DNA of 64,000 nt from Agrobacterium tumefaciens (GTDB lineage: Bacteria; Pseudomonadota; Alphaproteobacteria; Rhizobiales; Rhizobiaceae). This document shows positions 9,279 through 17,904 of this stretch, one piece after another. The notes below the pieces were generated by a model. That model had not been told where the DNA came from, did no database searches, and worked only from the letters and a program-made list of their open reading frames with translations. Position numbers and translations under genes: made by a program. The stretch lies in NCBI GenBank assembly GCA_025559845.1, contig CP048469.1:2829001-2893000 (forward strand). Reading direction: 5' to 3'. Position 1 is the first letter of the stretch, and each line of letters opens with the position of its first letter.

Positions 9279-10133
9279 ATGACGATCATCCACCCAGCAT
9301 TCAAGGAAGACAATGTTGCCGTCATTACCGGTGCCGCGTCAGGCATCGGTCTTGCTGCGGCGCGTAAGTTTGCCGGCTTCGGCATGAGCGTCGTGCTCGC
9401 CGATCTGGATGGAGACAAGCTTGCCGAAGCACATGCCGAGGTTCTCAAGCTATCCAAGGATGGCGAGGCGCAAATTGTCGCCGTGCCGACCGACGTATCG
9501 AAGCTCGATGAACTTGAAGCACTCGAACGTGCCGTCATCCAGCGTTTTGGGCGCGTACATGTTCTGATGAACAATGCAGGAATTCAGCCGGGAAGTGCGA
9601 TCTTCGGCCCACAGGCCAATTGGGAAAAGATCATCAACGTCAACCTGATGGGCGTCGTGAACGGCAGTCGGGTTTTCGGTCCGGGTATGGTCGCGCATGC
9701 TGAACCGTCGCTCATCATCAACACCGGCTCGAAACAGGGCATCACCACGCCGCCCGGCGATCCCGCCTACAATGTATCGAAAGCCAGCGTAAAAGCCTTC
9801 ACCGAGGCGCTGCAACATGAATTGCGGAATATCGCCAGCAGCGCTGTTTCCGCGCATCTGCTCATCCCGGGATATGTTTTCACCGGTCTGACCGCCAATG
9901 GCAGAACGGAAAAACCCTCAGGTGCATGGACGGCCGAACAGACGGTCGATTTCATGGTCGACAGTCTTGGTAATGGCGATTTCTATATTCTTTGCCCAGA
10001 CGGAGAGGTGGACCGCCCGACGGACGAAAAACGCATTCTGTGGGCCGCCTACGATATCGTTCAGAACCGTCCGCCGTTGTCGCGCTGGCATACGGAGTAT
10101 TCGGCCGAATTTACAACGTTCCTCAAGAACTGA
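9279..10133 (+). CDS. SDR family NAD(P)-dependent oxidoreductase
   Basis: A 284-residue classical short-chain dehydrogenase/reductase. The cofactor motif T-G-A-A-S-G-I-G is at residues 17-24, N-N-A-G at 98-101, and the catalytic set is S151, Y164 and K168 (Y-N-V-S-K). An aspartate after the second beta strand (A-D-L-D at 41-44) favours NAD over NADP by the usual rule. A strong GGAAGGAG ribosome-binding site precedes the ATG. It stands alone between argG and the LysE exporter, so the substrate is not suggested by context. Confidence 0.94.
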   Translation: MTIIHPAFKEDNVAVITGAASGIGLAAARKFAGFGMSVVLADLDGDKLAEAHAEVLKLSKDGEAQIVAVPTDVSKLDELEALERAVIQRFGRVHVLMNNAGIQPGSAIFGPQANWEKIINVNLMGVVNGSRVFGPGMVAHAEPSLIINTGSKQGITTPPGDPAYNVSKASVKAFTEALQHELRNIASSAVSAHLLIPGYVFTGLTANGRTEKPSGAWTAEQTVDFMVDSLGNGDFYILCPDGEVDRPTDEKRILWAAYDIVQNRPPLSRWHTEYSAEFTTFLKN

Positions 10134-10142
10134 TTTTTCGAA

Positions 10143-10170
10143 CCTGCCGCGCCTTGAAACGTGCGGCAGG
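10143..10170 (+). terminator. Probable terminator after the SDR gene
   Basis: Eight-base arms CCTGCCGC (10143-10150) and GCGGCAGG (10163-10170), extendable by two pairs into the loop, start nine bases after the stop. No T run follows, so termination by this stem alone is uncertain. Confidence 0.5.
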
Positions 10171-10268
10171 CGCGCTCTGCTCCTCCGTTGCCCCGAGGAT
10201 TCAAAGGCATTGGCAGAAGCGCGAAATCGCGTTAATCAACGGCATCTCCAGTTTTTTCAGGTGCCGTG

Positions 10269-10916
10269 ATGGATTTCGTTCCAAGCCTGCCAACTCTTGC
10301 TGCATTCACCATCGCCATCCTGCTTCTGGCCGTAACCCCCGGCCCCGACATGACGTTGTGGATCAGCCGATCCCTGCGGGAAGGCCGGAAGGCCGGTTTC
10401 GTGACCCTTGTCGGCTCCAACATCGGCATTACGGTACACACCCTGCTGGTCGCATTCGGCGTCGCAGCCCTGATCGTTGCGTCACCAACCGCCTTCATGG
10501 TTCTGAAGACTGGTGGGGCCGCCTATCTCGTCTGGCTGGCCATTCAGGCAATCCGCAAGGGTTCTGATTTCGTGATGGTGAAGACCACGGGCGCGAAACC
10601 TCAGGCGTCCCTGAAGTCTGCCCTGTTGAACGGCATATGGGTGAACCTGCTGAACCCCAAGGTCATCATTTTCTTCATGACCTTCCTCCCGCAATTCGTC
10701 AGCGCCTCTGACCCTCACGTCACCGGCAAACTGATCTTTCTTGGCATCTGGTCAATCATTGTCGCGCTTCCGATCGGTATCGGCATTGTGGTTGCGGCGG
10801 ATTCCCTGTCGAGCTGGCTGCAAAGCAACCGCAAGGTCCTGCGCGGGCTCGATTACACGATTGCCGGTGTCTTCTCGCTGTTCGCCGTCAAAATCTTCCT
10901 GACACAGGCAAAATAA
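10269..10916 (+). CDS. LysE family amino-acid exporter (RhtB-like)
   Basis: A 215-residue inner-membrane protein with about six hydrophobic segments, of the LysE/RhtB superfamily that exports amino acids or related compounds. The family motif A-V-T-P-G-P-D-M-T-L-W near residues 19-29 is clear, as is the N-G-x-W-V-N-L-L-N-P-K-V-I-I-F-F block near 119-134. An in-frame GTG sits directly before the ATG (10266), but AGG at 10259-10261 is better spaced for the ATG at 10269. The exported substrate is unknown. Confidence 0.92.
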   Translation: MDFVPSLPTLAAFTIAILLLAVTPGPDMTLWISRSLREGRKAGFVTLVGSNIGITVHTLLVAFGVAALIVASPTAFMVLKTGGAAYLVWLAIQAIRKGSDFVMVKTTGAKPQASLKSALLNGIWVNLLNPKVIIFFMTFLPQFVSASDPHVTGKLIFLGIWSIIVALPIGIGIVVAADSLSSWLQSNRKVLRGLDYTIAGVFSLFAVKIFLTQAK

Positions 10917-10940
10917 AAGGCGCTACCAGGAGCGCCTTTT
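10915..10940. terminator. Bidirectional terminator between lysE-like and ABC ATPase genes
   Basis: Ten-base arms AAAAGGCGCT (10915-10924) and AGCGCCTTTT (10931-10940) with a six-base loop lie between two convergent genes. T-rich ends on both strands let it serve both. Confidence 0.87.
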
Positions 10941-10946
10941 AATCCG

Positions 10947-11741
10947 TCAGCCGATCAACAGCTCATCGTCATCCAGTTTCTGTCCGCGTATCTTGCGGAA
11001 CATCTCGATCAGATCTTCCACCTGCAAGCCCTTGCGGCTTTCGCCGGAGACATCGAGGACAATCTCGCCCGCGTGCAACATGATCGTACGGTCACCATAG
11101 TCGAGCGCCTGGCGCATGGAGTGCGTCACCATCAGGGTCGTCAGCTTGCGCTCGGACACCACTTTGCGGGTGAGTTCCATAACGAATTCCGCCATCCCCG
11201 GATCGAGCGCGGCCGTATGCTCGTCAAGCAACAGGACATCGGACCCGGAAAGGGTTGCCATAACAAGCGAAACGGCCTGTCTCTGACCGCCAGACAGCAA
11301 ATCCATCCGGTCTTTCAGGCGATTTTCAAGACCGAGACCGAGCAAAGCAATACGGTCCTTGAAGAAGTCGCGGCGTCCACCGCCAAGCGCTGGCATCAGC
11401 CCGCGCAGTTTGCCGCGTGCCGCTGCCAGAGCAAGGTTCTCTTCAATGCTCAAAACACCGCAACTGCCTGCCAACGGGTCCTGGAAGACACGTGCCACCT
11501 GACCGGCCCGGCTCGCCGTCGGCTTGCGTGTCACATCCACACCGCCAATCGTGACCTTTCCCGCTGTTGGCAGGACATCGCCAGCCAGAACGCCGAGCAA
11601 CGTGGATTTTCCCGCGCCGTTCGAGCCGATGACCGTCACGAAGGAACCTCCTTCGATGGTCAGATCAATCTTCGCCAGCGCCTGTTTCTGCAAGGGCGTC
11701 CCCTTGCCGAACACGACTTGAATATCGGACAGCGAAATCAT
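10947..11741 (-). CDS. ABC transporter ATP-binding protein (TrpZ-like, COG1101)
   Basis: The 264-residue ATPase of an importer whose permease and binding protein genes lie just upstream. Walker A G-S-N-G-A-G-K-S-T is at residues 39-47, the signature L-S-G-G-Q-R-Q and Walker B V-L-L-L-D-E-H-T-A follow; the aspartate and glutamate of Walker B are present. The frame is open upstream to 11894, but the ATG at 11741 overlaps the permease stop as ATGA, the arrangement expected in an operon. COG1101/2984/4120 importers include a tryptophan/tyrosine importer in other bacteria; the substrate here is not shown. Confidence 0.92.
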   Translation of the reverse strand: MISLSDIQVVFGKGTPLQKQALAKIDLTIEGGSFVTVIGSNGAGKSTLLGVLAGDVLPTAGKVTIGGVDVTRKPTASRAGQVARVFQDPLAGSCGVLSIEENLALAAARGKLRGLMPALGGGRRDFFKDRIALLGLGLENRLKDRMDLLSGGQRQAVSLVMATLSGSDVLLLDEHTAALDPGMAEFVMELTRKVVSERKLTTLMVTHSMRQALDYGDRTIMLHAGEIVLDVSGESRKGLQVEDLIEMFRKIRGQKLDDDELLIG

Positions 11742-12616
11742 GATGTGGCTCCCCGGCGCAGACGCGGCAAGATCAGCGCAACGGCGACCAGCACGGCTGT
11801 AACGAAATTGAGATCGGAGGCTTTCAGGCCCAGCGCATCGCTCGAAAGCGCGAGCTGGATAGCCAGACGGTAGGCAATCGAACCAAACACACAACCGATC
11901 AGGGCAATGAGAATGCCACGCGAACCAAACAGCGTTTCACCGATGATGACGGCGGCAAGGCCAACTACGATCGTGCCGACGCCGGACGTCACGTCAGCGA
12001 AACCGTTGGTCTGGGCAAACAGTGCTCCACCCAGCGCGACGAGCGCGTTGGAAAGCGCCATGCCAAGATAGATCTGATTGCCGGTCTTCACGCCTTGCGC
12101 CCGCGCCATTCGGGCATTGGCGCCGGTAGCGCGCATGGCAAGGCCCGCATCGCTTTCCAGAAAACGCCAGACAATGATGACGACGACCACCGCCAGTACA
12201 CCAACGAACAGCGGCCGAACCAGGTATTCGGAAACACCGAGCCCGTAGAACGGTTCGATAACCGTTTCCTGGTTGAGCAGAGCCACATTTGGCTTGCCCA
12301 TGACGCGCAGGTTCACGGAGAACAGCGCGATCATGGTCAGGATCGAGGCGAGAAGATTGAGGATCTTGAAACGGACATTCAACAGCGCCGTCACCATCCC
12401 AGCCGCCGCGCCCGCCAGCATGGCAACACCCGTGGCAAGCCACGGGTTCAATCCGGCAATGATCAGCACCGCCGCAACAGCAGCCCCAAGCGGGAACGAT
12501 CCGTCAACCGTCAGGTCCGGAAAATCGAGCACGCGGAAAGCGAGATAGACGCCGATAGCGACGAAGGCAAAAACCAGCCCAAGCTCGACGGCACCCCAGA
12601 AAGCGATTTGGCTCAC
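11738..12616 (-). CDS. ABC transporter permease (TrpY-like, COG4120)
   Basis: A 292-residue membrane permease with eight to ten hydrophobic stretches, of the branched-chain amino-acid/ribose type permease superfamily. The conserved F-P-D-L-T-V-D-G-S-F-P-L-G block at about residues 33-45 is characteristic of the COG4120 group. The start is GTG with an AAGGA ribosome-binding site eight bases upstream. Its stop overlaps the ATPase start. The gene for the binding protein ends 87 bases upstream, with a perfect palindrome in between. Confidence 0.93.
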   Translation of the reverse strand: MSQIAFWGAVELGLVFAFVAIGVYLAFRVLDFPDLTVDGSFPLGAAVAAVLIIAGLNPWLATGVAMLAGAAAGMVTALLNVRFKILNLLASILTMIALFSVNLRVMGKPNVALLNQETVIEPFYGLGVSEYLVRPLFVGVLAVVVVIIVWRFLESDAGLAMRATGANARMARAQGVKTGNQIYLGMALSNALVALGGALFAQTNGFADVTSGVGTIVVGLAAVIIGETLFGSRGILIALIGCVFGSIAYRLAIQLALSSDALGLKASDLNFVTAVLVAVALILPRLRRGATS

Positions 12617-12675
12617 AAGAAAAGTCCTTGGTTTACCCGCCGCACAAGAAACGGTTGCGGCTGAGGATAGCAGAA

Positions 12676-12695
12676 GGGCCGCTTTAAAGCGGCCC
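12676..12695 (-). repeat. Perfect 20-base palindrome between binding-protein and permease genes
   Basis: GGGCCGCTTT (12676-12685) followed by its exact complement AAAGCGGCCC. It starts nine bases past the binding-protein stop. The downstream bases on the minus strand are not a T run. Such intercistronic hairpins often protect or partly terminate transcripts so that the binding protein is made in excess. Confidence 0.6.
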
Positions 12696-12703
12696 CGCAG
12701 GGA

Positions 12704-13657
12704 TTAGTCGATGACCTTGGTGGCGCGTTTCGTGACGCTTTCCGGGAAAGTCACACCAGCCTTTTCAGCGGCGGTCTTGTTGAGAACAAGGTCAGTACCA
12801 ACAGCAACCGTAGCCGGAATGTCGCCAGGCTTTTCACCCTTGAGGATGCGAACAACCACGGCACCGGTCTGTTTGCCGACGTCGAAGTAGTTGAAGCCGA
12901 GAGCTGCAATGGCACCGCGCGCAACCGAATCCGTGTCAGCCGCATAAAGCGGGATCTTCGCTTCGGATGCGACGCCCGCAGCAGCCTCAAAGGCCGAAAC
13001 GATGGTGTTGTCGGTCGGAACGTAGATCACGTCGGCCTTGCCAACCAGTGCGCGGGTCGCACCCTGCACTTCGGCAGACTTCGTGGCGACGGATTCGACA
13101 ACCTTGAGACCGGCCTTCTCGGCTTCAGCCTTCAGCATTTCCAATGTCGAAACGGAGTTAGCCTCGGCGGAATTGTAGATGTAACCGACGGTCTTGGCGT
13201 TCGGCGTGATTTCCTTGATCAACGCCAGATGCTCATTCACTGGCAGCGCATCGGAAAGACCGGTGACGTTGCGGCCGGGCTTGTCCATCGACTTCACAAG
13301 CTGCGCGCCGACTGGGTCGGAAACCGCCGTAAATACGACCGGAATATCACGCGTGGCAGCAGCCACGGCCTGTGCGGATGGCGTGGAGATCGGTACGATC
13401 ACACTCGGCGCATCGCCAACGAACTGGCGGGCGATCTGTGCTGCCGTGCCGGGATTGCCCTGCGCGGACTGGTAGACGAACTTCAGGTTTTCACCTTCCT
13501 TGTAACCGGCTTCCGCAAGGGCCGCCTTGACGCCATCACGAGCGGCGTCAAGTGCCGGATGCTCAACGATTGCGGTGACTGCAACGGTTACGTCTTCTGC
13601 TTTGGCCGGCATGGCAAGGGCGGTAGCAGCCGCCAGTGCCAGAATAAGTGCGCGCAT
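12704..13657 (-). CDS. ABC transporter substrate-binding protein (TrpX-like, COG2984)
   Basis: A 317-residue periplasmic protein of the ABC_sub_bind family (PF04392), which resembles the ribose-binding fold. A signal peptide is visible: a short basic N-terminus, the hydrophobic L-I-L-A-L-A-A-A-T-A-L-A run and a cleavage region A-K-A-E near residues 19-22. The mature part starts V-T-V-A-V-T-A-I-V-E-H-P-A-L-D, typical of the family. A CGGAGGA ribosome-binding site supports the ATG. It is the first gene of a three-gene importer operon with the permease and ATPase. Ligand unproven; aromatic amino acids are one family precedent. Confidence 0.94.
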   Translation of the reverse strand: MRALILALAAATALAMPAKAEDVTVAVTAIVEHPALDAARDGVKAALAEAGYKEGENLKFVYQSAQGNPGTAAQIARQFVGDAPSVIVPISTPSAQAVAAATRDIPVVFTAVSDPVGAQLVKSMDKPGRNVTGLSDALPVNEHLALIKEITPNAKTVGYIYNSAEANSVSTLEMLKAEAEKAGLKVVESVATKSAEVQGATRALVGKADVIYVPTDNTIVSAFEAAAGVASEAKIPLYAADTDSVARGAIAALGFNYFDVGKQTGAVVVRILKGEKPGDIPATVAVGTDLVLNKTAAEKAGVTFPESVTKRATKVID

Positions 13658-13765
13658 GGGTATCCTCCGATTGTTTTCGTTTCTTTGCCTTCTTTAGGAA
13701 AGCGCCAAGTCGAAATCAATCACGCAAGCTCTATGGCAACCATCAATTCTTCTTTTGCAAGAAAA

Positions 13766-15004
13766 TCAGTCGTCAGCGCCATGATTGGCGATCATCATTG
13801 CTTCGAAAGCAAGACGTTCGGTTTTGCGCATGCGCTCGGATTCGGACTTGAGCTGACCGCAGGCCGCCAGAATGTCGCGCCCGCGCGGCGTACGGATCGG
13901 CGAAGCATAACCGGCCTGATTGATGAAATCGGCAAACTTCTCGATCTGCGCCCAATCGGAGCACTGATAATTGGTGCCCGGCCAAGGATTGAACGGAATG
14001 AGATTGATCTTGGCAGGCACGCCCTTCAGAAGCTGAATCAGCATCTTGGCGTCTTCCAGGCTGTCGTTGACATCCTTCAGCATCACATATTCAAAAGTGA
14101 TGCGGCGGGCATTCGACAGGCCGGGATACTTGCGGCAGGCCTCGATCAGCTCCTTCAGCGGATACTTCTTGTTGATCGGCACCAGCATATCGCGCAGATC
14201 GTCGCGCACGGCATGCAACGAAATTGCCAACATAACGCCGATCTCGTCACCGGTCCGGAAGATTTCCGGCACGACACCGGATGTCGACAGCGTCACACGA
14301 CGCTTGGAGAGCGAGAGGCCATCGCCATCTGTCGCAATCAACAGCGCGGTCTTCACATTGTCGAAATTGTAAAGCGGTTCGCCCATGCCCATCATGACGA
14401 TGTTGGAGACCTTGCGACCTTCGCTCGGAACATATGCACCGACAGGCGTCGAACCATCGGGAAAATCGCCAAGACGATCGCGTGCCAGCAGTAGCTGAGC
14501 CAAGATTTCTTCAGCGGTCAGGTTGCGCACCAGACGCTGCGTGCCGGTGTGGCAGAACGAACAGGTCAGCGAGCAACCGACCTGGCTGGAAATGCACAGC
14601 GTGCCGCGGCCCTCTTCGGGAATGTAGACGGTTTCCACTTCGACAGGACGGCCAGCACCGCGCGGCGGGAAGCGCAGGAGCCATTTGCGTGTCCCGTCGT
14701 TGGAGATCTGCTCCTCCACGACTTCAGGGCGAGCAATGGTAAACGCGGCCTTGAGCTTCTCACGAAGCTCCTTGGCGACATTCGTCATATTGTCGAAGTC
14801 TGAAACACCGCGCACATAGAGCCAATTCCACAACTGGCTGACGCGCATTTTCGTCTGCTTCTGCGGTACGCCGATTTCCATCAACGCATCCGCCATCTCC
14901 TCACGCGTCATGCCGATCAGCGAGGGTTTTCCGGACATAAGGTCGCTATTGGCCACAAGTGGCGTCTTGACTGCCAGTCCGGCAGTGGCTTCCATTACGG
15001 ACAT
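13766..15004 (-). CDS. rlmN: 23S rRNA/tRNA adenine-2503 C2-methyltransferase RlmN
   Basis: Radical-SAM enzyme that methylates C2 of adenosine 2503 in 23S rRNA, and of A37 in some tRNAs. The protein is 412 residues. The iron-sulfur motif C-x3-C-x2-C is C144, C148 and C151 in the block [14 protein letters not shown] second conserved cysteine that forms the methylated intermediate in this family is expected near the end; I see [11 protein letters not shown] as the match. An in-frame GTG precedes the ATG by one codon; the ATG is preferred. It is a single gene, minus strand, between the TrpXYZ-like importer and an IalB-like gene. Confidence 0.96.
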   Translation of the reverse strand: MSVMEATAGLAVKTPLVANSDLMSGKPSLIGMTREEMADALMEIGVPQKQTKMRVSQLWNWLYVRGVSDFDNMTNVAKELREKLKAAFTIARPEVVEEQISNDGTRKWLLRFPPRGAGRPVEVETVYIPEEGRGTLCISSQVGCSLTCSFCHTGTQRLVRNLTAEEILAQLLLARDRLGDFPDGSTPVGAYVPSEGRKVSNIVMMGMGEPLYNFDNVKTALLIATDGDGLSLSKRRVTLSTSGVVPEIFRTGDEIGVMLAISLHAVRDDLRDMLVPINKKYPLKELIEACRKYPGLSNARRITFEYVMLKDVNDSLEDAKMLIQLLKGVPAKINLIPFNPWPGTNYQCSDWAQIEKFADFINQAGYASPIRTPRGRDILAACGQLKSESERMRKTERLAFEAMMIANHGADD

Positions 15005-15147
15005 CACACTATCCCATCATCCAATGCATCGCCGGACCAGCCTTCTAGGAAGGCGGAAAATCGTCGGCATGTCGTGAAATTCAAAAGGCGGACAACGCAA
15101 CACGCTTCCGCCTTATCCTGTTGCCGCGCCTTTACCATCAATACGGC

Positions 15148-15184
15148 AAAAACGCAAATGGCCGATCCTGAAGACCGGCCATTT
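15148..15184 (-). terminator. Intrinsic terminator of the ialB-like gene
   Basis: Nine-base arms AAATGGCCG (15156-15164) and CGGCCATTT (15176-15184) with an 11-base loop; on the minus strand a GCG then five T residues follow the stem. It lies 24 bases beyond the stop. Confidence 0.75.
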
Positions 15185-15208
15185 CAAACGTTGAGGAAGC
15201 TGAAAAAC

Positions 15209-15712
15209 TTACTTGCAGCTTTCGATCTGCTTCAGGGCAGCGGAAATGCCCGACAGAGAATAGGAGTAGGAGGTGGCGGTACCGCGTCCGGACGTTGCCT
15301 TCACGGTCATGCTTTTGCCACCCTTCATCGCGGCAACAAGTGCCGGCTCTTCAGCAGCATTTTCAACCCAGGCAGCCTTATCCTTGGTGAACATCACGAA
15401 GTTTTTGTTGTCGATGGTCACATTGACCTTCGAGCCCTGCTTCAGCGAGTACCCCACCATGGCCTGCGGCTCATAGGAAATGTTTTGGCCAGGACGCTGC
15501 GAAACGATGAAGAAAATATCACCGTGATCGACGCTAGCGGGCTCCTTGGCGGTCGGAATGGACAGAACGTAGCAGACGGTGCTGTTGCCCGATTTGTACG
15601 AATACGCGCCCCATGCATTGAACTGCTGGATACGCGTGGGCGACTGTGCAGATGCTACGCCAACGCTGGTCAGCAAAATGGCTACTGCGGTTGCTACACT
15701 TCTTACAAACAT
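15209..15712 (-). CDS. Invasion-associated locus B (IalB) family protein
   Basis: A 167-residue secreted protein of the IalB family (PF06776), common in Rhizobiales; the Bartonella member is linked to erythrocyte invasion, but soil and plant species also carry several copies of unknown role. A signal peptide is clear: M-F-V-R, a hydrophobic core, and a predicted cut after A-S-A near residue 22. The mature part has C-Y-V-L-S (about 47) and a final C in the E-S-C-K end, a possible disulfide. The ATG at 15712 follows an AGGA ribosome-binding site. It appears to be transcribed alone. Confidence 0.88.
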   Translation of the reverse strand: MFVRSVATAVAILLTSVGVASAQSPTRIQQFNAWGAYSYKSGNSTVCYVLSIPTAKEPASVDHGDIFFIVSQRPGQNISYEPQAMVGYSLKQGSKVNVTIDNKNFVMFTKDKAAWVENAAEEPALVAAMKGGKSMTVKATSGRGTATSYSYSLSGISAALKQIESCK

Positions 15713-15904
15713 AGAATTTCCTGCCGGGTTATTATCTTCCATTGGCCCGAAGCGGCTGCGGGCTCCGTTTTCAGAACGGCCACTTTCAGGTGCGGATCGT
15801 CTTTTCTCATTGTGGTCAGGAAGCGGTTACCAAACCGTCAACAGCACGCATAAAATGCCGAAAACGTCTTGTAGTGTTACAGATCGGCGACTCCCAGCAC
15901 CCTG

Positions 15905-15968
15905 AGCGGAAGGACGTGGCACGACCTTCCGCTTCGTGTATGACACACAAATTCAGGCAAGAATTTGT
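15905..15968 (-). repeat. Two hairpins in the gap after the DUF1232 gene
   Basis: One stem pairs AGCGGAAGG (15905-15913) with CCTTCCGCT (15925-15933); the other pairs ACAAATTC (15947-15954) with GAATTTGT (15961-15968). They lie 40-105 bases past the minus-strand DUF1232 stop in a 296-base gene-free gap. Neither has a T run, so either may be a weak terminator or a transcript-end stabiliser. Confidence 0.45.
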
Positions 15969-16008
15969 CAGCTATCGGGCTCTGCGGATTGAGCACATCA
16001 CAGAGGCG

Positions 16009-16389
16009 TTACCCTTGCTCCTGCTGTCGTTTCAGCATGGCGTCCGCGGCCTCGTAATGCTCCATCTTGATATGAGCACGGATCATGGCAAGGGCTGCGG
16101 TGACAACCGCAATGTCATCCGTAAACCCGATGACCGCCAGAACATCAGGAACGACATCCATCGGCATGACGAAATAAGCAAGCGCAGCCAGGATAATACC
16201 TTTGGCCTTCAGCGGCGTGCTACGATCGACCGCGCAGTAATAGGCGGCTGCCGCGTCGCGAGCGAATGGCACCTTTGTCATCACCCGCTTCATTTTCGGC
16301 CAGAACTTGGCGCGGATCACGCGCTCACGTTCTTCCTGCTTGTCGGGTTCGCCGGGCAGGAGAATTTCACCGATTTTCACATCATCCAT
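16009..16389 (-). CDS. YkvA/DUF1232 family protein
   Basis: A 126-residue protein with a central DUF1232 domain (PF06803). The diagnostic block is A-L-A-Y-F-V-M-P-M-D-V-V-P-D-V-L-A-V-I-G at about 74-93, which forms a hydrophobic hairpin that may sit in the membrane, followed by F-T-D-D-I-A-V-V. The function of this family is not established. The frame is open further upstream, but the ATG at 16389 is preceded by GGAGGA with workable spacing. The pterin dehydratase gene ends 52 bases upstream on the same strand, so the two may be co-transcribed. Confidence 0.85.
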   Translation of the reverse strand: MDDVKIGEILLPGEPDKQEERERVIRAKFWPKMKRVMTKVPFARDAAAAYYCAVDRSTPLKAKGIILAALAYFVMPMDVVPDVLAVIGFTDDIAVVTAALAMIRAHIKMEHYEAADAMLKRQQEQG

Positions 16390-16441
16390 GATCGACGGTC
16401 CTCCAGTCACAGATATTATATGGGGGACCGAAGTCTGGCGT

Positions 16442-16747
16442 TCAATTCCCTCGCCCGGCCGCGGCTTTCTGCATTGCCTCGGCCAGAAGGAAATCACGCT
16501 CCGTCACACCTTGCAAATCGTGGGTGGTCAGGCAAACCTTCACACGCGAATAAACGTTCGACCACTCCGGATGATGGTTGAGCTTCTCTGCAACGAGAGC
16601 GCATTCAGCCATGAAGCCGAAAGCTTCGGCAAAACTGGAAAACTTGAACGCTTTGACGAGGGCCGCGCCATCCTCCCGCAACGTCCAACCTTCGAGCTTG
16701 GCGAGTTCTGTTTTGATGGCGTCCGGTTCAAGTCTGGGATATTTCAT
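16442..16747 (-). CDS. phhB: 4a-hydroxytetrahydrobiopterin dehydratase (pterin carbinolamine dehydratase)
   Basis: A 101-residue enzyme of the PCD/DCoH family, which dehydrates the 4a-hydroxy-pterin produced by aromatic amino-acid hydroxylases. The active-site motif is intact: E-K-L-N-H-H-P-E-W at about 53-61, and the later histidine in L-T-T-H-D at about 74. A near-perfect AAAGGAGGT ribosome-binding site precedes the ATG. No hydroxylase gene is nearby, so its partner must be encoded elsewhere, or the protein serves another pterin cofactor. The phhB symbol follows the Pseudomonas gene. Confidence 0.93.
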   Translation of the reverse strand: MKYPRLEPDAIKTELAKLEGWTLREDGAALVKAFKFSSFAEAFGFMAECALVAEKLNHHPEWSNVYSRVKVCLTTHDLQGVTERDFLLAEAMQKAAAGRGN

Positions 16748-16820
16748 GGTGTAACCTCCTTTGTCGGCGTCTTGCTTCCATCAGGAAGCTTGGAGGACGC
16801 CTCGTTTATCAGATCGGCTT

Positions 16821-17309
16821 ATGGGTCTTATGAAACGCACATCCGTTCTTTTTGTCTGCATGGGCAATATTTGCCGCTCTCCGTTGGCCGAAGGTATCTT
16901 GGTACATCAGGCATCTGCGCAAGGTGTGATGGATCGGCTCTTGGTGGATTCGGCCGGAACGGGCGGATGGCATGCGGGCGATCCGCCGGACCCGCGCTCC
17001 ATAACGATTGCGAAAAAACACGGCATCGATATTTCCGGACAACACGCCAGACAGGTCAAGCAAGCTGACTTCGCGACATTCGATCTTGTTCTTGCCCTCG
17101 ACGAGAACAATCTGTCGAAACTGCTGCAAATCTGCCCCGAAGCGCAAAAGCACAAGGTCCATCTGTTCCTTGACTTTGCATCCGGTCGCCATGAAAGCGT
17201 CCCCGACCCCTACTACGGGGGCGAGGACGGCTTTCTCAATGTCTACAACATGCTTTTGACGGGATGCAGCTCGTTGCTCGAAAAGCTGGAACTGGACCGC
17301 GCTTCATGA
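16821..17309 (+). CDS. Low-molecular-weight protein-tyrosine phosphatase
   Basis: A 162-residue cytoplasmic phosphatase of the arsenate-reductase-like LMW-PTP fold. The P-loop C-M-G-N-I-C-R-S is at residues 13-20, with C13 as nucleophile and R19 as phosphate binder; the general-acid aspartate is in the V-P-D-P-Y-Y-G-G motif near residue 131. The YY pair after the aspartate is the form found in true tyrosine phosphatases rather than arsenate reductases. ATG at 16821 is used; ATG at 16830 is equally possible. Its 3' end overlaps the opposite-strand thpR gene by 67 bases. Confidence 0.94.
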   Translation: MGLMKRTSVLFVCMGNICRSPLAEGILVHQASAQGVMDRLLVDSAGTGGWHAGDPPDPRSITIAKKHGIDISGQHARQVKQADFATFDLVLALDENNLSKLLQICPEAQKHKVHLFLDFASGRHESVPDPYYGGEDGFLNVYNMLLTGCSSLLEKLELDRAS

Positions 17310-17836
17310 AGCGGAAACGCTTCCTCCACGATGTATGGGCCGCCGCCAACCGATTCCTTCGATGACATCAGAACAAATCGACCGATCCCGAAGGGAGAGG
17401 TGCGGAAGTTTCCGCGTCCAGAAAGATAATGGACCACATCATCAAGTCTTGAATTGCGCAACCTTGCCAACGTCACATGCGGCATGAACTTGCGCGGATC
17501 GGGTGGGAGACCGACCTTCTGGCAGATCCGCTCGATCTCTGCCTGCAGCGCATTCATTTCCGGCGAGGGGGAAACGCCAGCCCAGATGGAATGCGGCTTC
17601 TTTGAACCGAAGGACCCCATTCCGGTCAGGTTGATCTGGAATTCCGGACGGTCAATCCGGTCCAGCCGGTCAACGACCTCATCGGCGGTTCGCCCGTCGA
17701 TGTCACCAATAAAACGCAAGGTTATGTGATAATTCTCCACATCGATCCACCGGGCTCCCGGCAGACCACCGCGCAACAATGAGAGGCTCATGGCCGCATT
17801 GCGCGGAATTTCGAGGGCGGTAAACAGTCTCGGCAT
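17243..17836 (-). CDS. thpR: RNA 2',3'-cyclic phosphodiesterase (LigT/ThpR family)
   Basis: A 197-residue 2H phosphoesterase that opens 2',3'-cyclic phosphates on RNA and can reverse-ligate tRNA halves in vitro. Both catalytic H-x-T-L motifs are present: H-I-T-L at residues 37-40 and H-V-T-L at 120-123. The ATG at 17836 starts the family N-terminus M-P-R-L-F-T-A-L-E-I. The C-terminal 22 codons are antisense to the end of the tyrosine phosphatase gene. That S-S-S-S-F-S-S tail is unlike the rest of the protein, suggesting that the stop moved downstream during evolution. Confidence 0.92.
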   Translation of the reverse strand: MPRLFTALEIPRNAAMSLSLLRGGLPGARWIDVENYHITLRFIGDIDGRTADEVVDRLDRIDRPEFQINLTGMGSFGSKKPHSIWAGVSPSPEMNALQAEIERICQKVGLPPDPRKFMPHVTLARLRNSRLDDVVHYLSGRGNFRTSPFGIGRFVLMSSKESVGGGPYIVEEAFPLHEARSSSSFSSNELHPVKSML

Positions 17837-17904
17837 GGCGAGCTCCCCGAATCTCTTGGCAGAACAAGCATAGCGAATCATGCAATGCGGATTGGCGCAA
17901 GTGC

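Noticed and set aside
8945..9574. ArgG frame stays open for about 210 codons upstream of the chosen start
   Set aside because: The extension runs across the divergent promoter region and antisense to the SDR gene; the ArgG family N-terminus begins at 8944 and the extra part has no family match.
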